64,000 bases of DNA, from the NCBI GenBank assembly GCA_030693335.1, contig JAUYAU010000016.1:1-64000 (forward strand), read 5' to 3'. Within the stretch, counting starts at the first letter, position 1. Every line of letters begins with the position of its first letter. The stretch comes from Sulfuricurvum sp. (GTDB lineage Bacteria; Campylobacterota; Campylobacteria; Campylobacterales; Sulfurimonadaceae). Positions 16,243 through 24,791 of the stretch are shown piece after piece. The position numbers were made by a program, and so were the translations under genes. The notes beneath the pieces were generated by a model, which saw only the letters and a program-made list of their open reading frames with translations, was not told the origin of the DNA and did no database searches.

Positions 16243-16986
16243 ATGGAATTAAAACATTTCATCTGGATATTTTTTCCCCTAGCAATTTATGCTCAGACGC
16301 CACCTCAACAATGGGGTGAAAATGTTACAGGTGTGACGACCAAGTTCAATTCCAATAAAAAAGAGATCGCTTTGACTTTTGATGCGTGCGGTGGAAGTGA
16401 GCGCAGTTCCCAATACGATGCAGGACTCATCGAGTTTTTAACCGCAAACCATATCCCGGCTACCCTTTTTATCAATGCCCGCTGGATCGATAGGAATCCT
16501 GAAACGTTTCTCCAACTCTCACGCAATCCTCTGTTTGAAATAGCCAACCATGGAACCGCCCATAAGCCTCTCTCAGTTGAGGGAAAAAGTGCTTATGGTA
16601 TACAGGGGACGGCTTCTGCTGATGAAGTGATCGCTGAAATTCAAGGCAATAATCTTAAAATAGAAAAATTGACAGGAAAACGCCCCCTGTTTTTTAGAGC
16701 AGGTACCGCCTTTTATGATGAGCACTCCGTAGCTATTGCCCATTCTTTGGGAATGGACATCGGCGGATTTTCAATTCTTGGCGATGCCGGAGCCACCTTT
16801 AGTGCACCTAAAGTAGCGCAGCAGCTCATGAGTGCAAAAAGCGGTGATATCGTTCTATTTCATATGAATCATCCCGAGGGGGGGACGCGAGAGGGAATTA
16901 TTCAAGGTGTCGAAGCCCTTCTCAAAGAAGGTTATACCTTTATACGTTTGAGTGATGTCAAAAAGAGTCTGATAAAAATCCCGTAA
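16243..16986 (+). CDS. Polysaccharide deacetylase (NodB domain), exported
   Basis: 247 residues with a signal peptide ending AIYAQ. Motif 1 reads ALTFDACGG: the catalytic Asp is kept but the second, metal-binding Asp is Ala. Motif 2 HGTAH gives the HxxxH metal pair; RPLFFRAGTAFYDEH and DIVLFHMNHPEGG match later motifs. Such TFDACGG variants form a known subgroup, possibly acting on envelope glycans. It follows ktrA by three bases and may be co-transcribed. Confidence 0.85.
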   Translation: MELKHFIWIFFPLAIYAQTPPQQWGENVTGVTTKFNSNKKEIALTFDACGGSERSSQYDAGLIEFLTANHIPATLFINARWIDRNPETFLQLSRNPLFEIANHGTAHKPLSVEGKSAYGIQGTASADEVIAEIQGNNLKIEKLTGKRPLFFRAGTAFYDEHSVAIAHSLGMDIGGFSILGDAGATFSAPKVAQQLMSAKSGDIVLFHMNHPEGGTREGIIQGVEALLKEGYTFIRLSDVKKSLIKIP

Positions 16987-17349
16987 TCACCAACCATCAC
17001 TTGCATGATTGTCGTGTTTTGATTTTTTATAACGCCGTGCATTCACCCTTTTTTCCAACTGATTTTGTGCGTAAAAAAGCTCTTCTTTGATCGTTGCAAT
17101 TTCTTCATCGCTGTTACGATAATCGAGGATCTTCTGCCCCAATGCCTCGAGCGCCATGTACTCGTCTTTGTACAGCTTGACCGCTTCATTTTTTTCTAAA
17201 AAGCGAAAATTCATATCCACTTTTTGATCGTACTGTTCTTTGGTCGGGTCCTCGCTCTTAGCAAGAAAAGAGAGTATCCCATTGATAAAGCGGCCCAAGA
17301 GGCGGATGTAACGCAGCCGTTTTGAGTTTTCGAGTTTAGAATCGTTCAT
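16987..17349 (-). CDS. Small charged helical protein, unknown
   Basis: 120 residues, rich in K/E/R, mostly helical (LEKNEAVKLYKDEYMALEAL, coiled-coil-like at about 70-105), with a short hydrophobic patch LLGRFINGILSFL near the N-terminus. No family recognised. It starts after an AT-rich gap and ends directly against the deacetylase gene, convergently. The single-gene unit has its own promoter region at 17350-17411, shared with the divergent rhodanese gene. Confidence 0.6.
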   Translation of the reverse strand: MNDSKLENSKRLRYIRLLGRFINGILSFLAKSEDPTKEQYDQKVDMNFRFLEKNEAVKLYKDEYMALEALGQKILDYRNSDEEIATIKEELFYAQNQLEKRVNARRYKKSKHDNHASDGW

Positions 17350-17411
17350 AAAACCTCAGTTAATCTATTAAGAGTTATAATTATATCAATAATATTTACA
17401 AAAGGTTTTTC

Positions 17412-17810
17412 ATGAAATGGATTCTTTCTCTTTTCTTACTGATGAAGGTGCTCATTGCAGACTACACGGCCCAGCCAGTCGATCAAAAGCTGCTTGATTC
17501 AAAAATAAAAATTATTGATATTCGAACACCGGGGGAATGGAAACATACAGGTATCGTAAAAGGCTCTATCCCGATTATGTTTTTTGATGAACGTGGAAAT
17601 TACAATCTCGAAGCCTTTCTAGATGAGCTTAACAAAAACATCCAACCGGGTGAACGTTTTGCCCTCATCTGTGATACCGGAAGCCGTACGAAAATAGTAG
17701 GTATGCCTTTAGGTCAAGAAATGGGCTACAACCTCATAGACTTAAAAGGCGGGATTCAATACGCAATAGCGAAAAAAATCCCGCTTGAAGTGTATAAACC
17801 AAAAAATTAA
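17412..17810 (+). CDS. Exported rhodanese-like sulfurtransferase domain protein
   Basis: 132 residues. A signal peptide (about 1-16, ending LIA-D) is followed by one rhodanese domain: IIDIRTPGEWKHTGIVKGS is the N-terminal CH2A-like motif and ALICDTGSRTKIVG holds the active cysteine loop (CDTGSRT). Periplasmic rhodaneses can carry sulfane sulfur, which would fit a sulfide-oxidising host, but no partner gene adjoins. AAAGG precedes the ATG. Confidence 0.85.
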   Translation: MKWILSLFLLMKVLIADYTAQPVDQKLLDSKIKIIDIRTPGEWKHTGIVKGSIPIMFFDERGNYNLEAFLDELNKNIQPGERFALICDTGSRTKIVGMPLGQEMGYNLIDLKGGIQYAIAKKIPLEVYKPKN

Positions 17811-17919
17811 ACTAAAAGCTCTAAAAGTTCAAGCTGCTCTTTTTCGCTCACTGTTTGTGTATTGGTATAAGAATTGCTTAAATTATGTAATCTATGATCC
17901 AAAAGGCACATCCTATTTT

Positions 17920-19128
17920 ATGGAAACTCTGAAGCTAAAGACGAAACTTCTTTATTTGCTCATCAGTGTCGCGCTAGGGCTTCTCATTGTCGGATTTGTA
18001 GGCTATTTTAATCTTCTTACGATGAAAAGAAATGTAGACACTCTCTACTTTGGATCCATGATTCCTCTCACCGAACTCAGCGCTATCAACACAGCCTATC
18101 ACCATGAACTCGAGTCCAATATTTACCGATGGCGAGAAAAAGTAATCAGCGATGAAGAATTTGCACGAAATATCACTTTGGGGCTTGCTAATATTGATCA
18201 AATGTGGGCAAGCTATCTCTCCCATCATAAGCGACCTGAAGAAGTTCCCTACGTCAACTATACGGATGAACGCATCGATATTATGAAACGCTACTTTGAA
18301 GAAATACGTTCCCTTTCTACACACCAAACTCAAGCCTCTGCCGTTTCTCTTATTACCCTCACCGATAATATCACTTCGATTCATAATACGATCGCACAGC
18401 TTATTTCTTATGAAATCAGTGTCGCAAAATATGAGCGAGCCGTCACATTGAATCATCATAAGGATTCATTGATGCAGCTTGCAGTTATGCTTGGCTTTAT
18501 TTTATTGGGTGTGATGACATTTGCCTGGCGTATTTTTAGACAAATTGAACAACAGCAACAGCAGTTGCTAAATTCTTCTAAAGCATTGCAGCATCTGAAT
18601 GTAAAGCTTGAACAAGCCTCTTATACCGATACACTTACGGGGATTTATAATCGGCGCTATTTCAATCTTGTCTATGAACGCGAATTCAAACGCGCTTCTC
18701 GTTCCGAAAAACCGATTACTTTTATTATGGTTGACATCGATTTTTTCAAGCCCTACAATGATACCTACGGACATCTTCAGGGGGATGTTGCATTGCAAAG
18801 TGTTGCGCGTGTTTTGAGAACGTCCCTTTCAAGACCCGGGGATTTTGCTTTTCGTTTAGGAGGAGAAGAGTTTGGGATTATTCTGACCGATACCGATGCC
18901 CAAAGTGCCCGTCAAATGGCAGAACGACTCCGATTTAACGTAGAGTCTCTGAACATAGAACACAAAGGAAATAAAAACACCGGCATTGTCACCATTTCAC
19001 TGGGAGCCATTTGCGTTACTCCGACTATGAGCATGGGAAATGAGTCTCTCCTGCATACGGCAGATGCCAATCTTTATGCGGCAAAAGAGAGAGGTCGCAA
19101 TCAAGTAGTTTTTACAATCACACTGTAA
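17920..19128 (+). CDS. Membrane diguanylate cyclase (4-helix-bundle sensor + GGDEF)
   Basis: 402 residues from the ATG at 17920; the frame is open further upstream, but only this start gives a normal membrane N-terminus (METLKLKTKLLYLLISVALG). Two membrane helices (about 10-30 and 190-210) enclose a four-helix-bundle periplasmic sensor like the MCP type. A short coiled coil leads to a GGDEF domain with DTLTGIYNRRYFN and an intact RLGGEEF active loop. It should make c-di-GMP. No RxxD inhibitory site was seen. Confidence 0.9.
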   Translation: METLKLKTKLLYLLISVALGLLIVGFVGYFNLLTMKRNVDTLYFGSMIPLTELSAINTAYHHELESNIYRWREKVISDEEFARNITLGLANIDQMWASYLSHHKRPEEVPYVNYTDERIDIMKRYFEEIRSLSTHQTQASAVSLITLTDNITSIHNTIAQLISYEISVAKYERAVTLNHHKDSLMQLAVMLGFILLGVMTFAWRIFRQIEQQQQQLLNSSKALQHLNVKLEQASYTDTLTGIYNRRYFNLVYEREFKRASRSEKPITFIMVDIDFFKPYNDTYGHLQGDVALQSVARVLRTSLSRPGDFAFRLGGEEFGIILTDTDAQSARQMAERLRFNVESLNIEHKGNKNTGIVTISLGAICVTPTMSMGNESLLHTADANLYAAKERGRNQVVFTITL

Positions 19129-19130
19129 GA

Positions 19131-19469
19131 CTATTTCGGTTTTTTAAATCGAAAGCTGAGTATTTCCAACGCTTCTCGCAGTTTTACTCCTATATCTCCT
19201 TGAAACTCCATCCATCCCTCTTTATAAGCTCCGCCGCACGCGAGTCTTTTTTTAAGCAATGTCAACGTTTTTTGTGCTTCCTCGTCACTAAGGTAAAATG
19301 GCCCTACAAGACTTACCATTTTCCCTTTACGCTTCTCTTTTTGCATGACTAAAGCATGCTTTGAAGGCTCTTCAATCACCGCTATTTTTGGCTTTGTTTG
19401 TGTTTCTAAACTCCAGCCGTCACTCCAAGAACTCCCAATATCCAGAGAAAGCTTTGTCCCCTTAGACAT
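19131..19469 (-). CDS. SUI1/YciH-like translation initiation factor homologue
   Basis: 112 residues. The C-terminal 70 match the SUI1 (eIF1/YciH) fold: KRKGKMVSLVGPFYLSDEEA, then LKKRLACGGAYKEGWMEFQGDI, comparable with the RKGK...LKKxxGCGGxxKDGxIExQGD pattern of YciH. The N-terminus is a low-complexity linker. YciH-type proteins bind the small ribosomal subunit and inhibit translation under stress. It is the last gene of an overlapping chain with the DUF1653 gene (8-base ATGTCTAA overlap). Confidence 0.75.
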   Translation of the reverse strand: MSKGTKLSLDIGSSWSDGWSLETQTKPKIAVIEEPSKHALVMQKEKRKGKMVSLVGPFYLSDEEAQKTLTLLKKRLACGGAYKEGWMEFQGDIGVKLREALEILSFRFKKPK

Positions 19470-19671
19470 TTTTTTCTCTCAAAAAAGCAAAGCGTTTTCG
19501 TCCATCACTCATGGTTTCATCAAACATACTCAATGGACGTACCCACATTCCTCTTTCACCGTAGAGTGCTTTGTAAACCACCATCTTCTCTTCGGTTTCA
19601 CTGTGCGTGGCAATATCGATTACTTCGTACTCGCGGCCCTTATAGTGAACATAGATACCTGCTTTAAGCAC
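19462..19671 (-). CDS. DUF1653-family small protein
   Basis: 69 residues from the GTG at 19671, preferred over an ATG at 19695 because it gives an AGGTTG site and the usual family start (LKAGIYVHYKGREYEVIDIA). Then comes VVYKALYGERGMWVRPLSMF, the DUF1653 hallmark. The fold is small and SH3-like; function unknown. It overlaps both neighbours by 8 bases, so the three genes are translationally linked. Confidence 0.8.
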   Translation of the reverse strand: MLKAGIYVHYKGREYEVIDIATHSETEEKMVVYKALYGERGMWVRPLSMFDETMSDGRKRFAFLREKNV

Positions 19672-20497
19672 GAACAACCTTTTGAACCAGTGCACTCACC
19701 CCCGGAACGTTCAGCTCACCGCGATTCACCATCATTAGAATTGGATTTCCACAATACAAATTGTTGTCATAGACAACCACTACAATTTCATCACCCTCTT
19801 TGAGAAAAGTAGTTTCACCAAAATGTGTATAACGGGTTGCACCAATACTAATAATCGCTTGAGTTGGCAATTCGGAATTTTTAAGATAAATACCGATCGG
19901 CTCTAACGGGCCAATATCTTTTTGAACATTAATCTGATTAATCATCCACTGTGTCAGTTTGTCGTAAAAATAGCTGTACCCTTTGAGTTCCACATCCTCG
20001 CCATAGCGCATGGTCATACCATCACGCTTCAAAAAAGAGGCAATACGGTAACTGTCCATGATTCCGCCATCTTCAAAGCGATCAATAGGGAAAAGCACTG
20101 GAGCTATCCCCTTGGAAGAAGGGCCCCAGTTTTTTTTGAGACTGATTTTAGGGGCCCCCTCTTTACGAAGAGAACAGTCATTGTAGGCACCGAATTGTTT
20201 TGGCGTAATTTGGGTTACGTTTCCTTGTGAATCATAGGTTAATTCACAAAGGAGTGCTACTTCAGGCTCTATTTGGACATTGCATTTTTCTTTTGGGAGG
20301 ATAATCGTATCGCAGCTAAGTGGGTAAACACCCAAATAACCTTCACGATTGGGAATGTAAAAAGGGAATATCCCTTTGGGTCCATTGGGATCATCCGTTA
20401 CGATGTCTTTAAAATCTTCAACTTCACCTGCTTGCTCTAAATGCAGAGCAAAATTGCCTGCTATGCCAAAACCTACGTAATTTTTATAAAGTTCCAT
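19664..20497 (-). CDS. DUF5718-family protein
   Basis: 277 residues from the ATG at 20497 (MELYKNYVGFGIAGNFALHL). It resembles the DUF5718 family of Campylobacterota. Features include YNDCSLRKEGAPKISLKKNW, GATRYTHFG and an acidic patch EPEVALLCEL, a layout similar in general form to fumarylacetoacetate-hydrolase-like folds (metal site E..E..D), though this is uncertain. The start overlaps the end of the ABC-F gene by 14 bases. The frame is open upstream inside the ABC-F gene, but a longer start is unlikely. Confidence 0.7.
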   Translation of the reverse strand: MELYKNYVGFGIAGNFALHLEQAGEVEDFKDIVTDDPNGPKGIFPFYIPNREGYLGVYPLSCDTIILPKEKCNVQIEPEVALLCELTYDSQGNVTQITPKQFGAYNDCSLRKEGAPKISLKKNWGPSSKGIAPVLFPIDRFEDGGIMDSYRIASFLKRDGMTMRYGEDVELKGYSYFYDKLTQWMINQINVQKDIGPLEPIGIYLKNSELPTQAIISIGATRYTHFGETTFLKEGDEIVVVVYDNNLYCGNPILMMVNRGELNVPGVSALVQKVVRA

Positions 20498-22088
20498 TGG
20501 CCTTCGCCTCAGCAAACTCTTCATAACTCCCTTTGAAGTCCGTATACGTTCCGTCCATGTGTAGCTCAATGATACGCCCTGCAAAAGCATCCAGCAACTC
20601 ACGGTCATGGCTCACGCACACAACATTACCTTCAAATTCATGCAACGCTTCACCCAATGCAATAATTGCTTCGAGATCAAGGTGATTGGTAGGTTCATCG
20701 AGGACGAGAAAGTTTCCACCCTCAAGCATCATCTTGGAGAGCATCATACGATGTTTTTCTCCCCCTGATATTTTCTCAACACTTTTTTCCTGCTGTTCAC
20801 CGTTAAAAAGCATACGCCCCAAACAGTTACGGATCTCGGAAATTTCACGCTTTGGATCGTAGGCCCGCAACCAGTCGTACAACGTTCCCGTCCCTTTGAT
20901 TTTATCCGCAGTGTCCTGAGGGAAATAGCTTGATTCTATCGTAGCTCCCCACTTAACGGTCCCCTCTGTAGGCTTGATCTCTTCCATCATGATTTTGCAC
21001 AACGTTGATTTACCCGCACCGTTAGCACCGATAATCGCGATTTTTTCACCTGGAGCAATGAGAATGTTGATGTCTGTCAACACTTTTAAATCCCCATAAC
21101 TATGTGAAATATTGGCAATTGTCAACGCTTCATCTCCCATCGGACGTTTCGCTTTAAAGACGATACTAGGGTCACGGCGGCTTGAGGGCTTGATATCTTC
21201 GATGTTTATCTTGTCTAGCTTCTTTTGACGAGAAGTTGCCTGTTTTGCTTTAGACGCATTGGCAGAGAAACGGCGCACAAAGGCTTCCAATTGCTCTTTC
21301 TCTTTTACTTGTTTGTCACGATCCAGCTGCATTTGATTTGCCATAAGCGTAGAGGCCATATACCAATCATCATAATTACCGGTGAACTCACGAATCTTTT
21401 GGAAATCCACATCCAAAATGTTCGTAACAACCGCATTAAGGAAGTGACGGTCATGCGAAATAATGACCATAGTTCCCTCGTGACGCTGAAGCTCACGCTC
21501 CAACCAACCGATGGTTTCGATGTCAAGATTGTTCGTAGGCTCATCGAGAAACAATACATCCGGTTTAGGGTAGAGAACCTGTGCTAAAAGAACTTTAAAC
21601 TTTTCAGACGACGGAAGGCTTGACATCAACTCTTGATGATGTTCTGCCGAAATTCCGACATTCTCCAAAATTTTAGCGATTTGAACATCGTACTCATAAG
21701 TCGGATCTTCCTCAACACTGATCATTTCCAGCTCTGCGAGACGGTCGTTAACTTTATCGTCCTCAAAATCACCATTAGCGTACAGATGTTCTTTCTCTTT
21801 GATCGCATCATAGAGGCGCTTATTCCCCCACAAAACAGCATCCGCAATCGTAAAATCTTCAAAAGCAAACTGATTTTGCCCCAAAGTACCTACTTTTAGA
21901 CCCGGTTCGATGGAAATATCGCCCTCGTATTCTTTGATTTCACCGCTTAGAATTTTCAAAAAGGTCGTTTTTCCGGCGCCATTGGCACCGATTAGCCCGT
22001 AACGCTTGTTTCTGTCCAGCTTGAGATTAATCCCCTCAAACAAAATTCGACTTCCAAAACGCATTGTTAATTTTGTAACTTGTACCAT
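20484..22088 (-). CDS. ABC-F family ATPase (YbiT-like)
   Basis: 534 residues with two ABC domains and no membrane segments. Walker A motifs are GANGAGKTT and GANGAGKST; signatures are LPSSEKFK in domain 1 (degenerate) and ISGGEKHR in domain 2; Walker B motifs read FLDEPTNNLD and VLDEPTNHLD. The interdomain linker (about 240-300) is charged, as in ribosome-acting ABC-F proteins that relieve stalling. It heads the DUF5718-DUF1653-SUI1 chain. Confidence 0.9.
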   Translation of the reverse strand: MVQVTKLTMRFGSRILFEGINLKLDRNKRYGLIGANGAGKTTFLKILSGEIKEYEGDISIEPGLKVGTLGQNQFAFEDFTIADAVLWGNKRLYDAIKEKEHLYANGDFEDDKVNDRLAELEMISVEEDPTYEYDVQIAKILENVGISAEHHQELMSSLPSSEKFKVLLAQVLYPKPDVLFLDEPTNNLDIETIGWLERELQRHEGTMVIISHDRHFLNAVVTNILDVDFQKIREFTGNYDDWYMASTLMANQMQLDRDKQVKEKEQLEAFVRRFSANASKAKQATSRQKKLDKINIEDIKPSSRRDPSIVFKAKRPMGDEALTIANISHSYGDLKVLTDINILIAPGEKIAIIGANGAGKSTLCKIMMEEIKPTEGTVKWGATIESSYFPQDTADKIKGTGTLYDWLRAYDPKREISEIRNCLGRMLFNGEQQEKSVEKISGGEKHRMMLSKMMLEGGNFLVLDEPTNHLDLEAIIALGEALHEFEGNVVCVSHDRELLDAFAGRIIELHMDGTYTDFKGSYEEFAEAKANGTL

Positions 22089-22208
22089 ACTCTTGTACTC
22101 TTTTCATGGTTTTATTAATATCGCGATTATATCCAATAGGACTTTAGAATGTTCTTATTATCGTATTGCATCGTCCTATATTTTTATTTAATTCAAGTTC
22201 CAGTATTA

Positions 22209-22226
22209 TGTGATAATTTTATCACA
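22209..22226. promoter_or_regulatory. 18-bp perfect palindrome upstream of a GGDEF/EAL gene
   Basis: TGTGATAA-TT-TTATCACA ends 15 bases before the ATG of the PAS-GGDEF-EAL gene and overlaps a TATTAT -10-like box (22204-22209). It resembles a CRP/FNR-type half-site pair, but the TGTGA/TCACA spacing is 8, not 6. Probably a repressor operator. Confidence 0.5.
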
Positions 22227-22241
22227 GGGCATTTGGCAATT

Positions 22242-24029
22242 ATGGAAAATTCGGAAGTCGATCGCCTTACACAATTACTTTCCGATGCCCAGGCGGTTAT
22301 CAAACATCAGAACAATGAACTTACCGGTTTACTGGAATCGAAAAGTCAAGAACTTGAAGAGATACTTGGAAACATTGACCAAATAATTTGGTACATTGAT
22401 TCCCAAACACTGGCTCTTCAGTACGTTAACCATGCCATTGATGCAGTTTTTGGTTTTACCAAAGAAGATTTTTTAACTGACCCTACCCTGTGGCAACAGC
22501 GTATCCATAAAGATGACCGTTTATTGGTCCGATCATTTTTTGAGACCCTGATCCCTGGTGCATCCCAAGAAATATGTTTTAGAATACATCGGGCTAACGG
22601 AGAACTTTGCTGGCTCAACAGCCGTGTTTATCACAATGAAAAGCTAGACCTCTTTGTCGGAATCACAAGTGACATCACCCAATCCAAACTTCAAAGTGAA
22701 GAGATTGCCTTTTTAGCCTATTATGACCCGTTAACCATGTTGGGAAATCGTGCAAAACTCAAGCTCCAATTGCATTCAAGGCTGGAACATTCTCCTCTTG
22801 TTCCCTTTGCCCTTATTTACATCGACTTGGATAATTTTAAAAATATCAATGACACGATGGGACATGAAATAGGAGACCAGATTCTTATTGAAGTGACTCG
22901 CCGATTACGAGAGCTGACCAACGATGATCAGCTGCTTTCACGTTTTGGCGGTGATGAGTTTGTGGTCTACCTAAACAGTTCTGACCCCATCTATATCAAT
23001 GAATTTTGTACGGGCCTGGGGCAGATATTTAAAATTCCGTTTACGGTCAATGACGTTCCCTTTTTCCTCTCCTCTTCTTTTGGGATTTCCATCTATCCCG
23101 AAGACGCACGCAGTGCTGAAGACTTAATCAAACATGCAGATACGGCGATGCATGAAGCCAAAAAAAACGGTAAAAATCAATTTCTCTACTATCACAGTTC
23201 AATGCAGCGTGCTATCCATAATTTTTTGCATGTTGAATCTCTCATTCGTGATGGGCTAAAAGACGATCTCTTTACCCTTTATTTTCAACCCCTCGTGAAT
23301 GCCGCTTCCTTAACACTCCAAGGATTTGAGGCATTGATGCGTCTGCCCCATCCGACTGAAGGCTTCATTGGGCCGGATATCTTCATCTCTGTAGCCGAAA
23401 AAAATGGTGATATTCTTCATATCGGACAAATAGTCCTTGAACAGGCGTGTGATTTCATAGAAATGGTTCGCCTTAGCTATTCAAGCCCTTTTTACGTCGC
23501 CATTAACGTATCAGCAAAGCAACTGCATCAAGTTAATTTTGCGCATGAACTTCTTGATTATCTGAGAATACGTGCTATTGATCCATGCTATCTAAAAGTT
23601 GAATTAACCGAAAGCGCCGTCATGGACAACGTTGAGATTGCCAGCCGTCAGCTTCATGTCCTCAAAGACGGGGGCATTCACATCGCCCTTGATGATTTTG
23701 GTACTGGCTACTCTTCATTCGCCTATTTGGCACAATTGCCAATCAGTACGTTAAAAATTGACAAATCCTTTATTGATACCGTCTGCGAAATTGATTCTCA
23801 CAGCCATATTGTCAAAGCAATTTCAAATCTTGCTCATGTTTTAGGGATGAGCGTTACAGCTGAAGGGGTTGAAACCGAACAACAGTTTAATTATTTAGTC
23901 GAAAATCATATTGACACTTTGCAAGGCTATTTTCTCTCTAAACCCATTACAAAAGAAGAGATACTTTATAATATGACTGCTTTAAACCCATTTTTCCTGC
24001 CAGAAAAAGCATTGGCTTACTCTATATAA
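22242..24029 (+). CDS. PAS-GGDEF-EAL c-di-GMP turnover protein
   Basis: 595 residues from the ATG at 22242; an open frame upstream gives a hydrophobic stretch without a good start. A short coiled coil leads to a PAS domain (about 40-160), GGDEF (FGGDEF about 236-240) and EAL (EALMR about 363, with VELTES, LDDFGTGYSS and TLKIDKSFID). Catalytic residues of both enzymatic domains look intact, so it could make or break c-di-GMP depending on the PAS signal. No membrane segments in this form. Confidence 0.9.
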   Translation: MENSEVDRLTQLLSDAQAVIKHQNNELTGLLESKSQELEEILGNIDQIIWYIDSQTLALQYVNHAIDAVFGFTKEDFLTDPTLWQQRIHKDDRLLVRSFFETLIPGASQEICFRIHRANGELCWLNSRVYHNEKLDLFVGITSDITQSKLQSEEIAFLAYYDPLTMLGNRAKLKLQLHSRLEHSPLVPFALIYIDLDNFKNINDTMGHEIGDQILIEVTRRLRELTNDDQLLSRFGGDEFVVYLNSSDPIYINEFCTGLGQIFKIPFTVNDVPFFLSSSFGISIYPEDARSAEDLIKHADTAMHEAKKNGKNQFLYYHSSMQRAIHNFLHVESLIRDGLKDDLFTLYFQPLVNAASLTLQGFEALMRLPHPTEGFIGPDIFISVAEKNGDILHIGQIVLEQACDFIEMVRLSYSSPFYVAINVSAKQLHQVNFAHELLDYLRIRAIDPCYLKVELTESAVMDNVEIASRQLHVLKDGGIHIALDDFGTGYSSFAYLAQLPISTLKIDKSFIDTVCEIDSHSHIVKAISNLAHVLGMSVTAEGVETEQQFNYLVENHIDTLQGYFLSKPITKEEILYNMTALNPFFLPEKALAYSI

Positions 24030-24159
24030 AAACAACCTGATACTCTTTTTGTTATTTATTGCTAAAAACACCTTTTTTAACATTGCCATAAGATTCCAAC
24101 CGATAAAATTAGCGACAGGATTATGCTGGTAATAGTTCGATTTTTTCACGGAGTGCAAT

Positions 24160-24435
24160 GTGACACAAATATATGTTGGGAATATTCCCTACGGTAAAGA
24201 CGAAAACGATCTTAAAGATCTTTTCGGACAATACGGTGAAGTTAGTTCAGTTAAATTCGTAAACGACAAAGAAACAGGACGCTTTAGAGGTTTTGGTTTT
24301 GTTGAAATGGTCAATTCAGATGAAGCTAACAAGGCAATTACTGCTCTTGAAAACAGCGATTTTGGCGGACGTACATTGCGTGTAAATGAAGCACGTCCAC
24401 GTGCTCCACGTCCACCACGCGAATCTAACTGGTAA
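24160..24435 (+). CDS. RRM-type RNA-binding protein
   Basis: 91 residues from a GTG with GGAG upstream. One RNA recognition motif: RNP2 is IYVGNIP and RNP1 is GRFRGFGFVEM; the C-terminal tail is Arg/Pro-rich (RPRAPRPPRESNW), as in the small Rbp proteins of cyanobacteria and Campylobacterota. It likely binds single-stranded RNA. Monocistronic: a hairpin follows within 10 bases. Confidence 0.92.
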   Translation: MTQIYVGNIPYGKDENDLKDLFGQYGEVSSVKFVNDKETGRFRGFGFVEMVNSDEANKAITALENSDFGGRTLRVNEARPRAPRPPRESNW

Positions 24436-24444
24436 TTTTACGTA

Positions 24445-24464
24445 AATCCCCTTTTAGGGGGATT
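24445..24464 (+). terminator. Hairpin after the RRM gene
   Basis: AATCCCC...GGGGATT (7-bp stem, short T-rich loop) follows the RRM stop. The downstream T-run is weak (GGCTTTCT), so termination may be partial and allow read-through into the S4-domain gene. Confidence 0.55.
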
Positions 24465-24519
24465 GGCTTTCTACCTCTCTTTATTCTTCTACCTATTTAC
24501 CCTAACATTTGGATCAAAA

Positions 24520-24723
24520 ATGACCTATACACTAAACGGTGAGTTTATTGAACTTCACAAGCTAATAAAGTTTCTCGATCTCGTTGATACCGGCGGACAA
24601 GCAAAAATGCTCATTGAGGATGGACTGGTCCTTCGTAACGGGGTCATTGAAACCCGTAAGCGGGCCAAAATCATCAAAGGTGATACAATACAGATCGGTG
24701 ACGTTACCATTACAGTCATCTAG
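24520..24723 (+). CDS. Small S4-domain RNA-binding protein (YbcJ-like)
   Basis: 67 residues from the ATG at 24520; an upstream in-frame start would add a hydrophobic stretch not found in the family. It is a single S4 fold: EFIELHKLIKFLDLVDTGGQ, AKMLIEDGLVLRNG and ETRKRAKI.KGD. S4 domains bind structured RNA, often rRNA. It lies just after the RRM gene, so two small RNA-binding proteins are encoded together. Confidence 0.87.
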   Translation: MTYTLNGEFIELHKLIKFLDLVDTGGQAKMLIEDGLVLRNGVIETRKRAKIIKGDTIQIGDVTITVI

Positions 24724-24752
24724 TTGATTATTAATAGAGTTTTAACTATAAT
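24724..24752 (+). promoter_or_regulatory. Promoter of the ctpA-pur gene chain
   Basis: TTGATT (24724-24729), a 17-base spacer and TATAAT (24747-24752) make a near-consensus sigma-70 promoter directly upstream of the ctpA leader. Confidence 0.65.
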
Positions 24753-24754
24753 TC

Positions 24755-24772
24755 CCCATATAAATATATGGG
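24755..24772. promoter_or_regulatory. Perfect palindrome at the expected start of transcription
   Basis: CCCATATA-AA-TATATGGG lies 2 bases after the -10 box, covering the expected +1. This is a natural repressor site for the ctpA-purC-purS-purQ chain; alternatively it is a 5'-end RNA hairpin. Confidence 0.5.
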
Positions 24773-24791
24773 CCAAAAGGGTCGGTGAACG

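Noticed and set aside
22149-22241. Upstream extension of the GGDEF/EAL protein giving a hydrophobic N-terminus
   Set aside because: It has no ribosome-binding site, crosses the palindrome and -10 region, and the ATG at 22242 gives a normal soluble start.
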